Positions 45,318-55,775 are shown, counted from the first letter of the stretch. The stretch is 64,000 nucleotides of DNA from Leuconostoc falkenbergense (GCF_014634805.1 NZ_BMBS01000001.1:1-64000), one strand, 5' to 3'. Numbers and translations: made by a program. The notes: generated from the sequence alone by a model not told the origin.

Positions 45318-45568
45318 TATTTATCTAAATAGGCGTGTACGAGCTCTTCAATTATTTCGTCTCGTTCGTGACGTTTAATCAAATTTCGAGCATCATTCAA
45401 ACGCGGAATATAAGCTGGGTCTCCAGACATCAAGTAACCTACAATCTGGTTAATTGGATTATAGCCCTTTTCTTCCAGTGCATTATACACAATTTCTAAT
45501 GTTTCATGAATATCCTTAGGCAACTGATTTCCAAAGTCAAAAACAGCCGTTTCATCTCCTACTGTCAT
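45317..45568 (-). CDS. ireB: IreB-family regulatory phosphoprotein
   Basis: 83-residue DUF965 protein. The sequence [59 protein letters not shown] is split here by its motifs: [34 protein letters not shown]. In enterococci IreB is a substrate of the IreK/IreP kinase-phosphatase pair. ATG 45568 follows AAAGGAGCGTGTACC; an upstream frame to 45610 lacks a ribosome site. Confidence 0.93.
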   Translation of the reverse strand: MTVGDETAVFDFGNQLPKDIHETLEIVYNALEEKGYNPINQIVGYLMSGDPAYIPRLNDARNLIKRHERDEIIEELVHAYLDK

Positions 45569-45669
45569 GGTACACGCTCCTTTCTCTTCAAAATGCAATG
45601 TGATTGACACATTGTTACTTACTACTCACTATAATACTAAATTATTTTCTCAATCAAGTTACAAAAAAA

Positions 45670-48351
45670 TTACTTATCAGCTAAGAAATCTGCAACGGCT
45701 GCCAATGCGTCTGTGATACCATCAGGATTTTTACCACCTGCTTGTGCCATGTCTGGTCTGCCACCACCACCACCACCAATTTTTGGTGCAATGGATTTAA
45801 TTAAATCTCCTGCTTTGATTCCTTGCTTAATCGCTTCAGATGAAGCAGCAACAATCAAGCTCACCTTACCTTCTGCAGCTGATGCCAAAACCAAAATATC
45901 AGAGGGCTGCTTTTCTTTCCAATTATCAGCCACTTGTCGGAGACCATCAATGCCATTCACAGTCAGCGCTTTCGCAATATAACTGTGATTGTTGACTGTT
46001 TGAACATCGTCAAAAATCTCGCCCGATTTAGCATTAGCTAATTGTGCGGCAAGAGACTCATTTTGACGCTGTGTATTACGCAATTCAGCTTGCAGTTCGC
46101 TCACTTTATTAGGTGTATCTATTAATTTTTGTGCTTTCAAGCCATTAGCAATTTGTTTCAATGCTTTTTCTTCAGACTGGTATAATGCTAATGCTGCTAA
46201 TCCTGTGACAGCTTCAATTCGGCGTACACCAGCGCCAATACCGGATTCGCTGACAATTTTGAAAATGCCTAGTTCCGCCGTACTATTGGCATGCGTGCCA
46301 CCATCAAATTCTTTGTTAAAATCACCAATAGAAACGACTCGGACTTTTTCACCATACTTCTCACCGAACACCGCCACAGCACCCAGTTTTCTAGCTGACT
46401 CAATATCTGTTTCAACCCATGTAATCGGCAAATTTTTGGCAATTTCTTGGTTGACCATTACAGCAATTTCATCTAAATCATTATCAGAAACTGGACCATC
46501 ATGGTTAAAATCGAAACGTAAGTAGTCAGGTTCAACAAGCGAACCAGCTTGATGCACATCCCCACCTATCACATTCCGTAGTGCTTGATCAAGCATGTGG
46601 GTCGCTGTATGATTTTTTGAAACAGCAATGTGACGTGCCATGTCAACTTCAAGCGTAACACGGTCACCTAAATTAAAGTCAGATATTACTTCGACGGTAT
46701 GAATATGCTGTCCATTTGGCGCTGTCTGTACATCAACAACATGTCCAATGAGCGCACCAGCCTGATTTGAAATGTCACCAAAGTCAGGCACTTGACCACC
46801 CATTTCAGCATAAAATGGTGTCACATCAAATACAAGTTGCGTTGTTTGACCTGCAGTGGCACTATCTAATAACGCGTCAACACCAGCGCTATCTTGACCA
46901 ATAATCGCAACAATTTCGGCATTTGAAACCTTTGTTTCAGACCATCCAACATACTTAGAATCCACTTTCAAATCAGTTAGAACAGCATTTTGAACACCCA
47001 TTGACTTGTCACTAGAACGTGCTGCACGAGCGCGCTCACGTTGCGCTTGTAAAGCATCACGATAGCCATCAACATCAACTGTTAAGCCTGCATCAGCAGC
47101 TTGCTCTTGTGTCAATTCTAGGGGGAAACCATACGTATCAGACAGTTTGAAAGCATCCAGACCGCTAATTTGGTGTTGACCATTCTTTTTGGCGTCAGCA
47201 ATCACGTCATTCAATAAAGCCAAGCCACCAGCTAATGTTACATTAAATCGTTTTTCCTCAGAGGCAATTGTTTTTTGAATTTTCGTTGCGTTTTCTGAAA
47301 TTTCTGGATAATAACTCACCATAATTTCACCAACAACTGGGACTAACTTAGTCAAAAATTCGCCCTTAATGCCTAACTTTTGTCCATGCAATACAGCACG
47401 ACGAAGTAAACGACGGATAACATATCCGCGTCCTTCGTTTGACGGCAACGCACCATCACCAATTGCAAATGTGATAGCACGAATATGATCGGCAATCACT
47501 TTAAAACTAGTATTGCTTTCACTATCTTGACTATCATCATAAACAAAACCATCTGTTAAAGCTTCTGTGGCATGAATAATAGGCAAGAAGAGATCAGTAT
47601 CAAAGTTAGTTCGACCATTTTGGAAAACAGAAACGACACGTTCCAATCCCATACCTGTATCGATATTTTTATGTGGTAATTCAGGGTATTGCGAATTATC
47701 AGTCAACCCCGGCAAATGATTAAACTGTGAAAACACGATATTCCAAATTTCTAAGTACCGTTCATTTTCACCACCGGGATACATTTCAGGATCATTGTCT
47801 GGTAAATCTTGAAATGCTGGTCCCCGATCAAAGAAAATTTCTGAATCAGGACCTGATGGGCCCTCACCGATATCCCAAAAATTATCTTCTACTTCGTAAA
47901 TATGGCCATCTGGTAAATCTGTTTTTTCCTGCCAAATTTGTTTTGCTTCTTGATCTTTCGGGTAAACAGTGACATAAAGCTTTTCTTTATCCAAACCATA
48001 CCACTCTGGACTCGTGAGCAGTTCCCATGCCCATGGAATCACTTCGGCTTTGAAATAGTCACCAATTGAAAAATTACCCATCATTTCAAACAAAGTATGA
48101 TGACGTGCTGTCTTGCCTACATTTTCAATATCATTGGTACGAATAGCTTTCTGAGCGTTTGTAATACGCGGATTTTTAGGCACCACTGTACCATCAAAAT
48201 ATTTTTTTAATGTCGCAACACCTGAGTTAATCCACAATAGTGTTGGATCATCTTGCGGAATCAGATTTTTTGAAGGCACGATTTCATGCCCTTTAGAAGC
48301 AAAAAAGTCTAAAAACATTTGACGAATTTCTGCTGAACTCAACTCTTTCAT
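45670..48351 (-). CDS. alaS: alanyl-tRNA synthetase
   Basis: 893-residue class II synthetase charging tRNA-Ala. The catalytic core (residues 1-460) opens [22 protein letters not shown]. The editing domain has the HxxxH motif in [13 protein letters not shown] (about 581-593) and a distal C-x3-H in [13 protein letters not shown] with Cys replaced by Thr at the usual position. The C-terminal C-Ala domain ends with the glycine-rich [15 protein letters not shown]. Expression is controlled by the T-box leader upstream. Confidence 0.97.
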   Translation of the reverse strand: MKELSSAEIRQMFLDFFASKGHEIVPSKNLIPQDDPTLLWINSGVATLKKYFDGTVVPKNPRITNAQKAIRTNDIENVGKTARHHTLFEMMGNFSIGDYFKAEVIPWAWELLTSPEWYGLDKEKLYVTVYPKDQEAKQIWQEKTDLPDGHIYEVEDNFWDIGEGPSGPDSEIFFDRGPAFQDLPDNDPEMYPGGENERYLEIWNIVFSQFNHLPGLTDNSQYPELPHKNIDTGMGLERVVSVFQNGRTNFDTDLFLPIIHATEALTDGFVYDDSQDSESNTSFKVIADHIRAITFAIGDGALPSNEGRGYVIRRLLRRAVLHGQKLGIKGEFLTKLVPVVGEIMVSYYPEISENATKIQKTIASEEKRFNVTLAGGLALLNDVIADAKKNGQHQISGLDAFKLSDTYGFPLELTQEQAADAGLTVDVDGYRDALQAQRERARAARSSDKSMGVQNAVLTDLKVDSKYVGWSETKVSNAEIVAIIGQDSAGVDALLDSATAGQTTQLVFDVTPFYAEMGGQVPDFGDISNQAGALIGHVVDVQTAPNGQHIHTVEVISDFNLGDRVTLEVDMARHIAVSKNHTATHMLDQALRNVIGGDVHQAGSLVEPDYLRFDFNHDGPVSDNDLDEIAVMVNQEIAKNLPITWVETDIESARKLGAVAVFGEKYGEKVRVVSIGDFNKEFDGGTHANSTAELGIFKIVSESGIGAGVRRIEAVTGLAALALYQSEEKALKQIANGLKAQKLIDTPNKVSELQAELRNTQRQNESLAAQLANAKSGEIFDDVQTVNNHSYIAKALTVNGIDGLRQVADNWKEKQPSDILVLASAAEGKVSLIVAASSEAIKQGIKAGDLIKSIAPKIGGGGGGRPDMAQAGGKNPDGITDALAAVADFLADK

Positions 48352-48379
48352 GACAAGTTTTCTCCTTAATTAATATAAA

Positions 48380-48597
48380 AAGACCAAAACAAAGTGCGGA
48401 CGCTTTACCGTGGTACCACCGCAATTTGTAATGATCTTTGATCTTTACCTTTATAGCTCATAACGCCGAGACGCGGTGATTTTTCAATCACATCTAGTTT
48501 TGGGAGCACAACCTCATATACGTGTGTTTTTCATCAGCCAACACATTTCTAATTGACAATACACAAGGCCATATATCCAATGCCAAATCAATTATAT
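48380..48597 (-). promoter_or_regulatory. T-box riboswitch controlling alaS
   Basis: On the minus strand, GCGGTGGTACCACGG (T-box) is followed by AAAGCGTCC-GCACTTT and a T-rich tract. Stem I can be drawn: upper stem CCTTGTGTAT / GTATATGAGG, distal loop GGCTGATGAAA, lower stem TTTGG / CCAAA. The specifier side TTGTGCTC contains GCT (plus 48505-48507), an alanine codon, matching the target. A -10 TATAAT lies at 48597-48592. Confidence 0.82.
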
Positions 48598-48601
48598 CAT
48601 A

Positions 48602-49936
48602 TCACCAACCAATATGACTATCAGTTTGTGGTAATACAATTTTTCCCGCTTCTAAATCTGAAAAAGCCTGATCAATAATCGCCAACGCTTTGGTTAGTTC
48701 TTCTTCCTTAATGACTAGTGGGGGCTGAAAACGTAAAATATTGCCTCTCAAGCTAATCATAATCGCGCCAAGCTCAAATATACGGTATATCAATTGATTG
48801 GTCGCATGCGTGTCTGGCTGTCCTTGATTATCAATGATATCAATGCCGCCATTTAAGCCATACATGCGAACATCACCGATAAAATGATAACGTTGTGCTG
48901 CATTTTCAAAAAATGTTTTTGCAATTTTCCCTAATTCATACGAACGCAAAACCAACTGTTCTTGCTCGATAATGTCTAATGTCGCCAGCGCTGCTGCTGC
49001 CGTGACTGGATTACCGGCCGTTGTATAAACGTTAGCAGGCGCTGATAAACTCGACATGATATCTCGACGTCCCACAACTGCACTTAATGGTAAGCCACTT
49101 GCAATTGATTTACCAATGCTCATCAGATCAGGTACTATACCAAAATGATCAATAGACCACATTTTTCCTGTTCGACCAAGCCCTTGATTAACTTCATCAA
49201 CAGCAAACACAATATTATGTTCACGCGTAAAATTATAAACTAACGTCATAAAACGTTGTGGGGCTTTAACAATGCCACCATCACCTTGAATTGGCTCGAT
49301 AATGACTAACGCCACTTCATCGGCGGGTAAATAGGTTTCAAATGGTAGCATAAATTGTTTGAATAGTCGATTAGAAAAATCGTCATCACTTTCATTAACC
49401 AAGCGTTGCGTTTGATCGGGATATGGTACTTTAATAACATCTGGCAGTAGAGGGCCAACTTTTCGCGTCATATTCAAACTCACACCTGAAATTGACATAG
49501 AGCCATACGTCGACCCATGATAAGCACCAGTGAAGCTAACAACATAGGATCGGCCAGTATATCCGCGAGCAAATTTGATAATCGCATCATTAGCATCAGA
49601 ACCAGAATTGCCAAAAGCGACTTGTTTATCAAAATTTCCTGGTGCAATATCTGCCAGACGTTTTGCCAACTGAGCTGTTGTTGTGTTAGCAAAGTAAGCC
49701 GGCGTATACTGAATTAATTTCTGCGCTTGCTGGGTAATTGCCTCAACCACTTTTGGATGTGAATGCCCCGTATTGGTAGCACTAGCACTGGCTAACAAAT
49801 CAATATAGTCGTGACCATTGGCATCAGTAATAATGGCACCACTACCATGATCAATCACAATATCAAAATACTTAACTCGTGTTGCATCAGCTAAATAAAC
49901 CTTTTCTTCATTTAAAATTTCCGTATTTTTCGACAT
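48602..49936 (-). CDS. class III aminotransferase-fold enzyme, probable isoleucine 2-epimerase
   Basis: 444-residue PLP enzyme. Features are DLLASASATNTGHSHPKVV (about 46-64), GNSGSDANDAIIKFARGYTG (about 109-128), YHGSTYGSMSISG, FAVDEVNQGLGRTG (about 242-255) and catalytic Lys in SIGKSIASGLP (about 273-283). The string of motifs and the C-terminal HIGW ending closely resemble the isoleucine 2-epimerase characterised in lactobacilli, which racemises branched-chain amino acids, rather than GABA or ornithine aminotransferases. The ribosome site is weak. The next gene upstream is an APC permease, a plausible partner, though a terminator separates them. Confidence 0.72.
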   Translation of the reverse strand: MSKNTEILNEEKVYLADATRVKYFDIVIDHGSGAIITDANGHDYIDLLASASATNTGHSHPKVVEAITQQAQKLIQYTPAYFANTTTAQLAKRLADIAPGNFDKQVAFGNSGSDANDAIIKFARGYTGRSYVVSFTGAYHGSTYGSMSISGVSLNMTRKVGPLLPDVIKVPYPDQTQRLVNESDDDFSNRLFKQFMLPFETYLPADEVALVIIEPIQGDGGIVKAPQRFMTLVYNFTREHNIVFAVDEVNQGLGRTGKMWSIDHFGIVPDLMSIGKSIASGLPLSAVVGRRDIMSSLSAPANVYTTAGNPVTAAAALATLDIIEQEQLVLRSYELGKIAKTFFENAAQRYHFIGDVRMYGLNGGIDIIDNQGQPDTHATNQLIYRIFELGAIMISLRGNILRFQPPLVIKEEELTKALAIIDQAFSDLEAGKIVLPQTDSHIGW

Positions 49937-49967
49937 ATGAGGCAGCTTTCATTTATGATTTGTGTAC

Positions 49968-49998
49968 AATAAAAGCCCTGAAACAACAGGACTTTGTC
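49968..49998 (-). terminator. APC permease terminator
   Basis: AAAGTCCTG-TTGTTT-CAGGGCTTTTATTG on the minus strand just after the permease stop. Confidence 0.75.
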
Positions 49999-50000
49999 AA

Positions 50001-51431
50001 TTAATTTCGAGATAATTTACTATGTTTGGCACCATAAATGGCATAAATTATCAAACCTAGTGCAAACCAGCCAAATGCGTATATTTTAGCCTGATCATCT
50101 AATTCATAAAAAATGAATCCTGATCCTAAGGCAGCTAACGCTGGTAACACAGGATAAAATGGCATTTTGAAGCCAGGTTCTTGAATATCCTTACCTTCAC
50201 GTGGGCGCAAAGCATAAATACCAAGGGAAACAATCATAAAGGCAATTAATGTACCAGCAGAAATCAAACCAGCTAACTCAGTGAAACTGAAAACCGATCC
50301 AATCAAAATTGCAATTACTGATAATGCTAATAACGCATTGTTAGGAAGCCCCTTATCGTTAACCTTACCCAAAAAGTTTGGCAACAAACCATCACGTCCA
50401 AAAGCATACAGCAATCGTGATCCTGCAAGCATCATACCAATGATGGCTGTGAACATACCAATCAAAGCAACAATAGACAATAGATTTGAAGTAAAGACAT
50501 GTCCTGACTGCAATAATGCCCAAGCAGCTGGCGCAGCATTGTCAGCATACTTAGAATAAGGGAACATACCAACCAGAACCAAAGCAACCGTAACAAACAA
50601 AATCGTAGCAATGATGAGTGATCCAATAATACCACGAGGCATCGTCTTCTTTGGGTTCTTTGCTTCAGCGGAGTTAGCTGCAATCGAATCAAATCCGATA
50701 TAAGCCAAGAATATTTGTGAGGCACCGGCGAATATGCCTGTCCAACCACCGAACTCCGTACCAGCCTTGTGCGCTGGAATAAATGGTACATAGTTACTAG
50801 GATGAATTGCTGTCAAACCAACAGCAATAAAAATCAAAATGACAGCAACTTTACCGATAACCAACACATTTTCTACTCGAGCGGTTGTATTTGTACCTCG
50901 CCAAAGTAAAATAGCAACAATCAAAACAGCAAACAAGGATGAAATATCAATTATGCCACCATTACCTGCAACAAATGATCCTGCTAACGCTTTCGGCAAC
51001 GCTAAATGATGAGACGCTAAAAATAGTTTGAAATTAGCTGACCACCCTGACGCAACGAATGCAACAGCAATAAAGTACTCAGCCAAAAGTGCCCAACCAG
51101 CTATCCATCCAAAAACCTCACCAAACACAACATTAGCCCATGAATAAGCAGAACCCGCAAATGGCAATGCAGATGCAAATTCAGCATAGGCAAAGGCCGC
51201 AAGTCCGGCCACTATCGCAGCAATAACAAACGAAATTGCAACTGCTGGTCCCGCATGATTAGCTGCAACAATTCCCGGTAAAGTAAAAATGGCTGTGGAA
51301 ACAATAGTTCCAATTCCTAGCGCCAACATTTCTTTGACACCCAAAGTTTTACGTAAGTGTCGATCACTTTCCGTAAAACTTACAGGCGACGCTTTGTGAA
51401 ACCAGCCTGTTTTTTTATTTAATTCTGACAT
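50001..51431 (-). CDS. APC-superfamily amino acid permease
   Basis: 476-residue transporter of the cationic/YfnA-like APC branch with about 12 membrane spans. The unwound TM1 motif is MLALGIGTIVSTAIFTLPG (about residues 35-53), TM6 region GASQIFLAYIGFDSIAANSAEAKNPKKTMP (about 243-272). Substrate is not readable from sequence. Its neighbour, the epimerase-like enzyme, suggests branched-chain or D-amino acids as one option. Confidence 0.88.
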   Translation of the reverse strand: MSELNKKTGWFHKASPVSFTESDRHLRKTLGVKEMLALGIGTIVSTAIFTLPGIVAANHAGPAVAISFVIAAIVAGLAAFAYAEFASALPFAGSAYSWANVVFGEVFGWIAGWALLAEYFIAVAFVASGWSANFKLFLASHHLALPKALAGSFVAGNGGIIDISSLFAVLIVAILLWRGTNTTARVENVLVIGKVAVILIFIAVGLTAIHPSNYVPFIPAHKAGTEFGGWTGIFAGASQIFLAYIGFDSIAANSAEAKNPKKTMPRGIIGSLIIATILFVTVALVLVGMFPYSKYADNAAPAAWALLQSGHVFTSNLLSIVALIGMFTAIIGMMLAGSRLLYAFGRDGLLPNFLGKVNDKGLPNNALLALSVIAILIGSVFSFTELAGLISAGTLIAFMIVSLGIYALRPREGKDIQEPGFKMPFYPVLPALAALGSGFIFYELDDQAKIYAFGWFALGLIIYAIYGAKHSKLSRN

Positions 51432-51559
51432 ATGTTTATCCCTTCAACGCTTAAAAGTTATTATAATATATTAACATTTTCTCATCTTAGTGTCAACATT
51501 CCCATGAAAATAAAATGAAAGTTATTATATTTTTATTATCATGGGATAAACTCCCTCAA

Positions 51560-51594
51560 ATAAAAAAACCACCTTTTAAGGTGGTTTAGCAGTT
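51560..51594 (-). terminator. gntP terminator
   Basis: AAACCACCTT-AA-AAGGTGGTTTTTTTATT on the minus strand immediately after gntP. Confidence 0.88.
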
Positions 51595-52976
51595 TAAGCG
51601 AAAATAGTTGTCATAATCAAAATGACAATCAAACCTGTCACTGAAATAATTGTTTCTAGTACCGTCCAAATTTGGAACGTTTGCTTAACACTCAAGTCAA
51701 AGAATTCTTTAAAAATCCAGAAACCAGCATCATTGACGTGCGATGCTATCAATGAACCGGCACCAATTGCTAAGGCAACAAATACTGGTAGTAATGTATT
51801 TCCTGGATTAGAAGCCAAAATACCTGTAACAATACCAGCAGCAGTCATGCCCGCAACAGTTGCTGAACCAACTGAGACACGCAACACCGCAGCAACAGCC
51901 CAAGCAAATAGTACCACAGCGATAGGGCTCATTGAGCCCCCTGCTTGGAAAGTTGTAGCAATTTTGTCAGATAGGCCAGAGGTAACCAAGACACCACGCA
52001 AAGCACCACCACCACCAACAATTAACAGAATACCTGCAACAGCAGCCATACCTTCATTTAGTGATTTACCTACTTCAGTCATAGACTTTTGTTGCCAGAT
52101 TCCCATTGTAAAGATAGCAAATACCAAAGCAATTGTCATAGCAACCGCAGGATTGGCAGCAAACTCAACCACTTGGTCAACCATTGTTGGATTTTTAGGA
52201 GTCACACCACCAGTGTATATTAGCTTATAAACGGTAGCTATAATCATAAATATCAATGGAAAGACAGAGGTCAAAACTGACAAACCAAAGTTTGGTGTTG
52301 CTTTGAGATCATATTCCTTGACTGGTCCTACTGCTTCTATTTCTGTTTTAAATTGGAATGCACCAGGTGCATATTTTTGAGCAAGTTTAGTAAACATTGG
52401 CCCAGCAACCACGGCAGTAATCACTGACACGACCAAACCAAAGATCAACATCATACCAATATTAGCACCCAAAGCTGATGCAACAGCGGTTGGTGCTGGC
52501 TGTGGTGGTAAGAAGCCTTGAGCAGAGCTCAAAGCAGCAGTCATTGAAACACCTAAATAAAGTAATGGCACGCCGGCTTCAATGGCAACTGCGAACACAA
52601 TTGGTATCAAAAGTACCATACCAACACCAAAAATCATTGAAATACCAATAATAAATGATGCAATCAAAACAGCCCATTGCAAGCGTTTCACACCAAACCA
52701 ATCAATTAATGTCTTGGCAATGCGATATGAACCACCTGCGTCTGCCACCAAACGACCAATCATTCCACCAAAGATGAAAATAACTGAGTTGGGACCAAGA
52801 ATATTTCCGACGCCTTGTGCACCGAGGACAGCGTCAGGAATTTGCATTGGCTTCATGCCAAGCAGCAGCGCTAAAATAAACGCAGTGATAATTAATGATA
52901 CGAATGTGTTTAATTTTAATTTTGCAATCAACAACAACAAAATTAAGATGGACACGATCAACATGACGAATTCCAT
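51594..52976 (-). CDS. gntP: gluconate:H+ symporter
   Basis: 460-residue GntP-family permease with 12-14 spans: NTFVSLIITAFILALLLGM, FIFGGMIGRLVADAGGSYRIAKTL, GFLPPQPAPTAVASALGANIG, and C-terminal HVNDAGFWIFKEFFDLSVKQT (typical GntP). ATG 52976 opens the conserved N-terminus, but AAAAGGAG is about 30 bases away; a small hairpin (AGCGG / CCGGCT) between them could bring it closer. Last gene of gnd-gntK-gntP. Confidence 0.92.
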   Translation of the reverse strand: MEFVMLIVSILILLLLIAKLKLNTFVSLIITAFILALLLGMKPMQIPDAVLGAQGVGNILGPNSVIFIFGGMIGRLVADAGGSYRIAKTLIDWFGVKRLQWAVLIASFIIGISMIFGVGMVLLIPIVFAVAIEAGVPLLYLGVSMTAALSSAQGFLPPQPAPTAVASALGANIGMMLIFGLVVSVITAVVAGPMFTKLAQKYAPGAFQFKTEIEAVGPVKEYDLKATPNFGLSVLTSVFPLIFMIIATVYKLIYTGGVTPKNPTMVDQVVEFAANPAVAMTIALVFAIFTMGIWQQKSMTEVGKSLNEGMAAVAGILLIVGGGGALRGVLVTSGLSDKIATTFQAGGSMSPIAVVLFAWAVAAVLRVSVGSATVAGMTAAGIVTGILASNPGNTLLPVFVALAIGAGSLIASHVNDAGFWIFKEFFDLSVKQTFQIWTVLETIISVTGLIVILIMTTIFA

Positions 52977-53082
52977 GTGTATATATAGCCGGCTTAAAAA
53001 CCGCTTTCTCCTTTTATGGTTATCAGTAAAAGCTAATGTAGACACCAATATTTAACCGTACTTAAATATTTTGATTAGCTGT

Positions 53083-54621
53083 TTACTTAGAATGTTTTCT
53101 TTGATAATTAGCAATATTTTCATATTCCGTCTGCAATTGGCGCGATAATCTGATGAAAATTGGTGCTAATTCTCGATAAGCCTCGAAATTTTCCGGATCT
53201 GGTTGGTAAGTATTAGAAGCACCAACATACTTTTCAATTTCGTACAAATCGTCAATCTTACCCAATGCTTTTTGGGCAACAATTACTGCTGCCAACGAAC
53301 CAGATTCAAATGCCTCTGGCACAGTTACTGGTTGTTCGAAGATATCAGCGAACATTTGACGCCAAAGTGGTGACCGAGCAAAGCCACCAGTGGCTTGAAT
53401 TGACTTCAGTCCACCAACAACTTCTTCCAAAGCTAGGCTGACCATATAAACGTTGAAAGTAATGCCCTCTAAGACAGACCTTAGCATGTGGGCACGCGTG
53501 TGTGCATGGTTAAGTCCAAAGAATGAACCGCGAGCATTAGCATCCCAAATTGGTGCACGTTCGCCACCTAAGTATGGATGGAAAATCAATCCTTCTGATC
53601 CAGCTGGAATGCGAGAAGCAATTTCAGTCATCAAATCATACGCATCTTCTCCCAGCAAAGCAGCGGTAGATTTTTCAGCGTCAAACATGTTATCACGTGC
53701 CCAACGGAATACATCACCACCATTATTAACGGGACCACCAACGACCCAATGATCCTTATCCAATGCGTACGTAAAAGTACGTCCCTTAGGATCAATCACT
53801 GGTTCATCAGCAACCACGCGAATAGCACCAGACGTACCAATAGTAATGGCCGCCACACCCGGTTTAACAGCATTAACACCCAAATTTGATAGTGGCCCAT
53901 CGCCAGCACCATAAACAAAAGGTGTGTCTGCTGGAATACCAATCACCGCAGCATACTCAGCGACCATATTTGTTTCATATTCATATGGTTCAACCGGTTT
54001 TGGTAATTGTGATTTTGTGACGCCAGTCACTGTAAGTGCCTGTTCATCCCAATCAAGATTGAAAATATTAAACAATCCAGTACCAGAGGCAATCGAAATA
54101 TCCATTTTATTGCTGCCAAACAAGCGATGGAATAAATACTCTTTGATACCTAAATAGTGCGCAGCATTTTCATAAACGTCATGATGTTCCTCTTTCAGCC
54201 ATAATAGCTTTGACAAAGGTGCCATCGGATGAATAGGCGTTCCAGTTTTTTTATAAATTTGAGCGCCTAAACCATTAGATTTCAGTTCTTCTGTATACTT
54301 AACTGCTCGTGTATCAGCCCACGTAATAACACGTGTCAATGGCTTCCAGTTTTTATCAAAAGCAATTAAAGAATGCATCGCTGAACTGAATGAAACGGCG
54401 GCAATTTTGTCACCGTCTTTTAAATCAGCAGCACGCACGACATCAGTTAATGCTTCAATTAGGGCATCAAAAATTTCATTTAGGTCTTCTTCCGCCATAT
54501 CTGGTACATCACGATACAATGGATAACCTTTATTAGCACTGGTTACAACCTGATCTTTATCGTCAAACAAAACTGCTTTAGTTGACGTTGTGCCTAAATC
54601 GACACCAATCATATATTCCAT
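53083..54621 (-). CDS. gntK: gluconokinase (FGGY family)
   Basis: 512-residue carbohydrate kinase of the B. subtilis GntK type. The ATP-binding MIGVDLGTTSTKAVLFDD is at residues 4-21. FGGY signatures include HPMAPLSKLLWLKEE and ALEEVVGGLKSIQATGGFARSPLWRQMFADIF (about 383-414, split here by motif: SIQATGGFARSP). It phosphorylates gluconate to 6-phosphogluconate, the substrate of the adjacent gnd product. The gene starts with ATG after AGGTGAACAC. Confidence 0.92.
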   Translation of the reverse strand: MEYMIGVDLGTTSTKAVLFDDKDQVVTSANKGYPLYRDVPDMAEEDLNEIFDALIEALTDVVRAADLKDGDKIAAVSFSSAMHSLIAFDKNWKPLTRVITWADTRAVKYTEELKSNGLGAQIYKKTGTPIHPMAPLSKLLWLKEEHHDVYENAAHYLGIKEYLFHRLFGSNKMDISIASGTGLFNIFNLDWDEQALTVTGVTKSQLPKPVEPYEYETNMVAEYAAVIGIPADTPFVYGAGDGPLSNLGVNAVKPGVAAITIGTSGAIRVVADEPVIDPKGRTFTYALDKDHWVVGGPVNNGGDVFRWARDNMFDAEKSTAALLGEDAYDLMTEIASRIPAGSEGLIFHPYLGGERAPIWDANARGSFFGLNHAHTRAHMLRSVLEGITFNVYMVSLALEEVVGGLKSIQATGGFARSPLWRQMFADIFEQPVTVPEAFESGSLAAVIVAQKALGKIDDLYEIEKYVGASNTYQPDPENFEAYRELAPIFIRLSRQLQTEYENIANYQRKHSK

Positions 54622-54682
54622 GTGTTCACCTCAAATTACACAATTAATAATTGTTAAACGTTGAACATTATTGCATTAACAC

Positions 54683-54712
54683 AGAAAAAGCTCCCAATAT
54701 GGGAGCTTCTAT
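54683..54712 (-). terminator. terminator between gnd and gntK
   Basis: AAGCTCCC-ATATT-GGGAGCTTTTTC on the minus strand after gnd. Partial termination would leave gnd expressed more than gntKP. Confidence 0.8.
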
Positions 54713-54735
54713 CCAAGAAAACGAACAGATTCTTA

Positions 54736-55644
54736 TTACTTGGCAGCGTCCATTGCGTGACCACCGAAGCCGTTACGCAAAGCTGAAACAACCTTACCTG
54801 TAAATGTGTCATCTTGCAATGAACGGTAACGCATTGCCAAAGACAAGTAAATAACTGGTGCTGGAACATCCAAATCCAATGATTCCTGCACTGTCCACTT
54901 ACCTTCACCTGAAGAATGCATACGACCAGCAATAGCATCCAAATGTGGATCCTTGGCGAACTGTTCTTCAGCCAATTCCATCAACCATGAGCGGATAACT
55001 GATCCGTGGTTCCACAACTTTGAAACAGCTTCATAGTCGTAGTCAAATTGTGAGGCTTCCAATACTTCGAATCCTTCGGCAATTGCTTGCATCATACCGT
55101 ATTCGATACCGTTGTGAACCATCTTCAAATAATGACCTGATCCCAAACGACCTGTATACAAGTAACCATCTTCTTCAGCGATTGACTTGAAAAGTGGTTC
55201 AATAACTTGCCATGCTTCGGCGTCATCGCCACCAATCATGAAGTTACCACCATTACGGGCACCGTTCATACCACCTGAAGTACCGGCATCAAAGAACTTG
55301 ATACCTGCAGCAGTTGTACGCTTGTTTTGTTCCAAGTTGTCTTTGTAGTTAGAGTTACCACCATCAATAATGATGTCACCCTTGTCCATCTTGGCAATCA
55401 ATGTATCGATAGTTGAGTTAGTTGGTACGCCTGCTGGCACCATAACCCAAACAGCTTTAGGAGATGGCAACTTTGACAACATATCATCGATGTCTGAAGC
55501 GCCTTCAATTGAAGCTGAATAGTCAGTTGCTTCTTTGACGAAGTCAGCATTCAAATCGAACGCTACCACTTCATGACCGTTATCAACGGCGTTCTTAACC
55601 AAGTTCAAGCCCATCTTACCAAGGCCGATCATCGCAAACTTCAT
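54736..55644 (-). CDS. gnd: 6-phosphogluconate dehydrogenase, decarboxylating (short type)
   Basis: 302-residue enzyme of the short (GntZ/YqeC-like) 6PGDH class. The Rossmann motif is MIGLGKMGLNLVKNA (about residues 5-19), catalytic motif DAGTSGGMNGARNGGNFMIGG (about 117-137), and HYLKMVHNGIEYGMMQA (about 172-188). It oxidises 6-phosphogluconate to ribulose-5-phosphate, feeding the phosphoketolase route in heterofermenters. The promoter has consensus boxes and an operator-like palindrome in its spacer. Confidence 0.94.
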   Translation of the reverse strand: MKFAMIGLGKMGLNLVKNAVDNGHEVVAFDLNADFVKEATDYSASIEGASDIDDMLSKLPSPKAVWVMVPAGVPTNSTIDTLIAKMDKGDIIIDGGNSNYKDNLEQNKRTTAAGIKFFDAGTSGGMNGARNGGNFMIGGDDAEAWQVIEPLFKSIAEEDGYLYTGRLGSGHYLKMVHNGIEYGMMQAIAEGFEVLEASQFDYDYEAVSKLWNHGSVIRSWLMELAEEQFAKDPHLDAIAGRMHSSGEGKWTVQESLDLDVPAPVIYLSLAMRYRSLQDDTFTGKVVSALRNGFGGHAMDAAK

Positions 55645-55686
55645 GTTTACATACCTCTTTATTTTTTGTGTTTTTAGTACACTTTT

Positions 55687-55715
55687 ATTATATGAAAATA
55701 ATTTACAGTTTGCAA
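55687..55715 (-). promoter_or_regulatory. gnd promoter with operator-like palindrome
   Basis: Minus-strand TTGCAA (55715-55710) and TATAAT (55692-55687) are 17 bases apart. The spacer holds GAAAA-TAA-TTTAC (55694-55706), related to the palindrome in the divergent rpiR-type promoter 31 bp away. Confidence 0.7.
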
Positions 55716-55722
55716 CCCTTTA

Positions 55723-55751
55723 TTGAAAAATGTTTTCTCATCTTGTATGAT
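55723..55751 (+). promoter_or_regulatory. promoter of the RpiR-type regulator with palindrome
   Basis: TTGAAA (55723-55728) and TATGAT (55746-55751) are 17 bases apart. GAAAA-ATG-TTTTC (55725-55737) overlaps the -35 and spacer, consistent with autoregulation by the encoded protein. Confidence 0.7.
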
Positions 55752-55775
55752 TAGTATATTGGAGTACAAATTACT

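Noticed and set aside
52582-53055. 157-codon rightward frame overlapping gntP, plus 51622-52230
   Set aside because: Antisense shadows of the GntP transporter, rich in Ile/Thr/Asn as expected from the reverse of hydrophobic codons.
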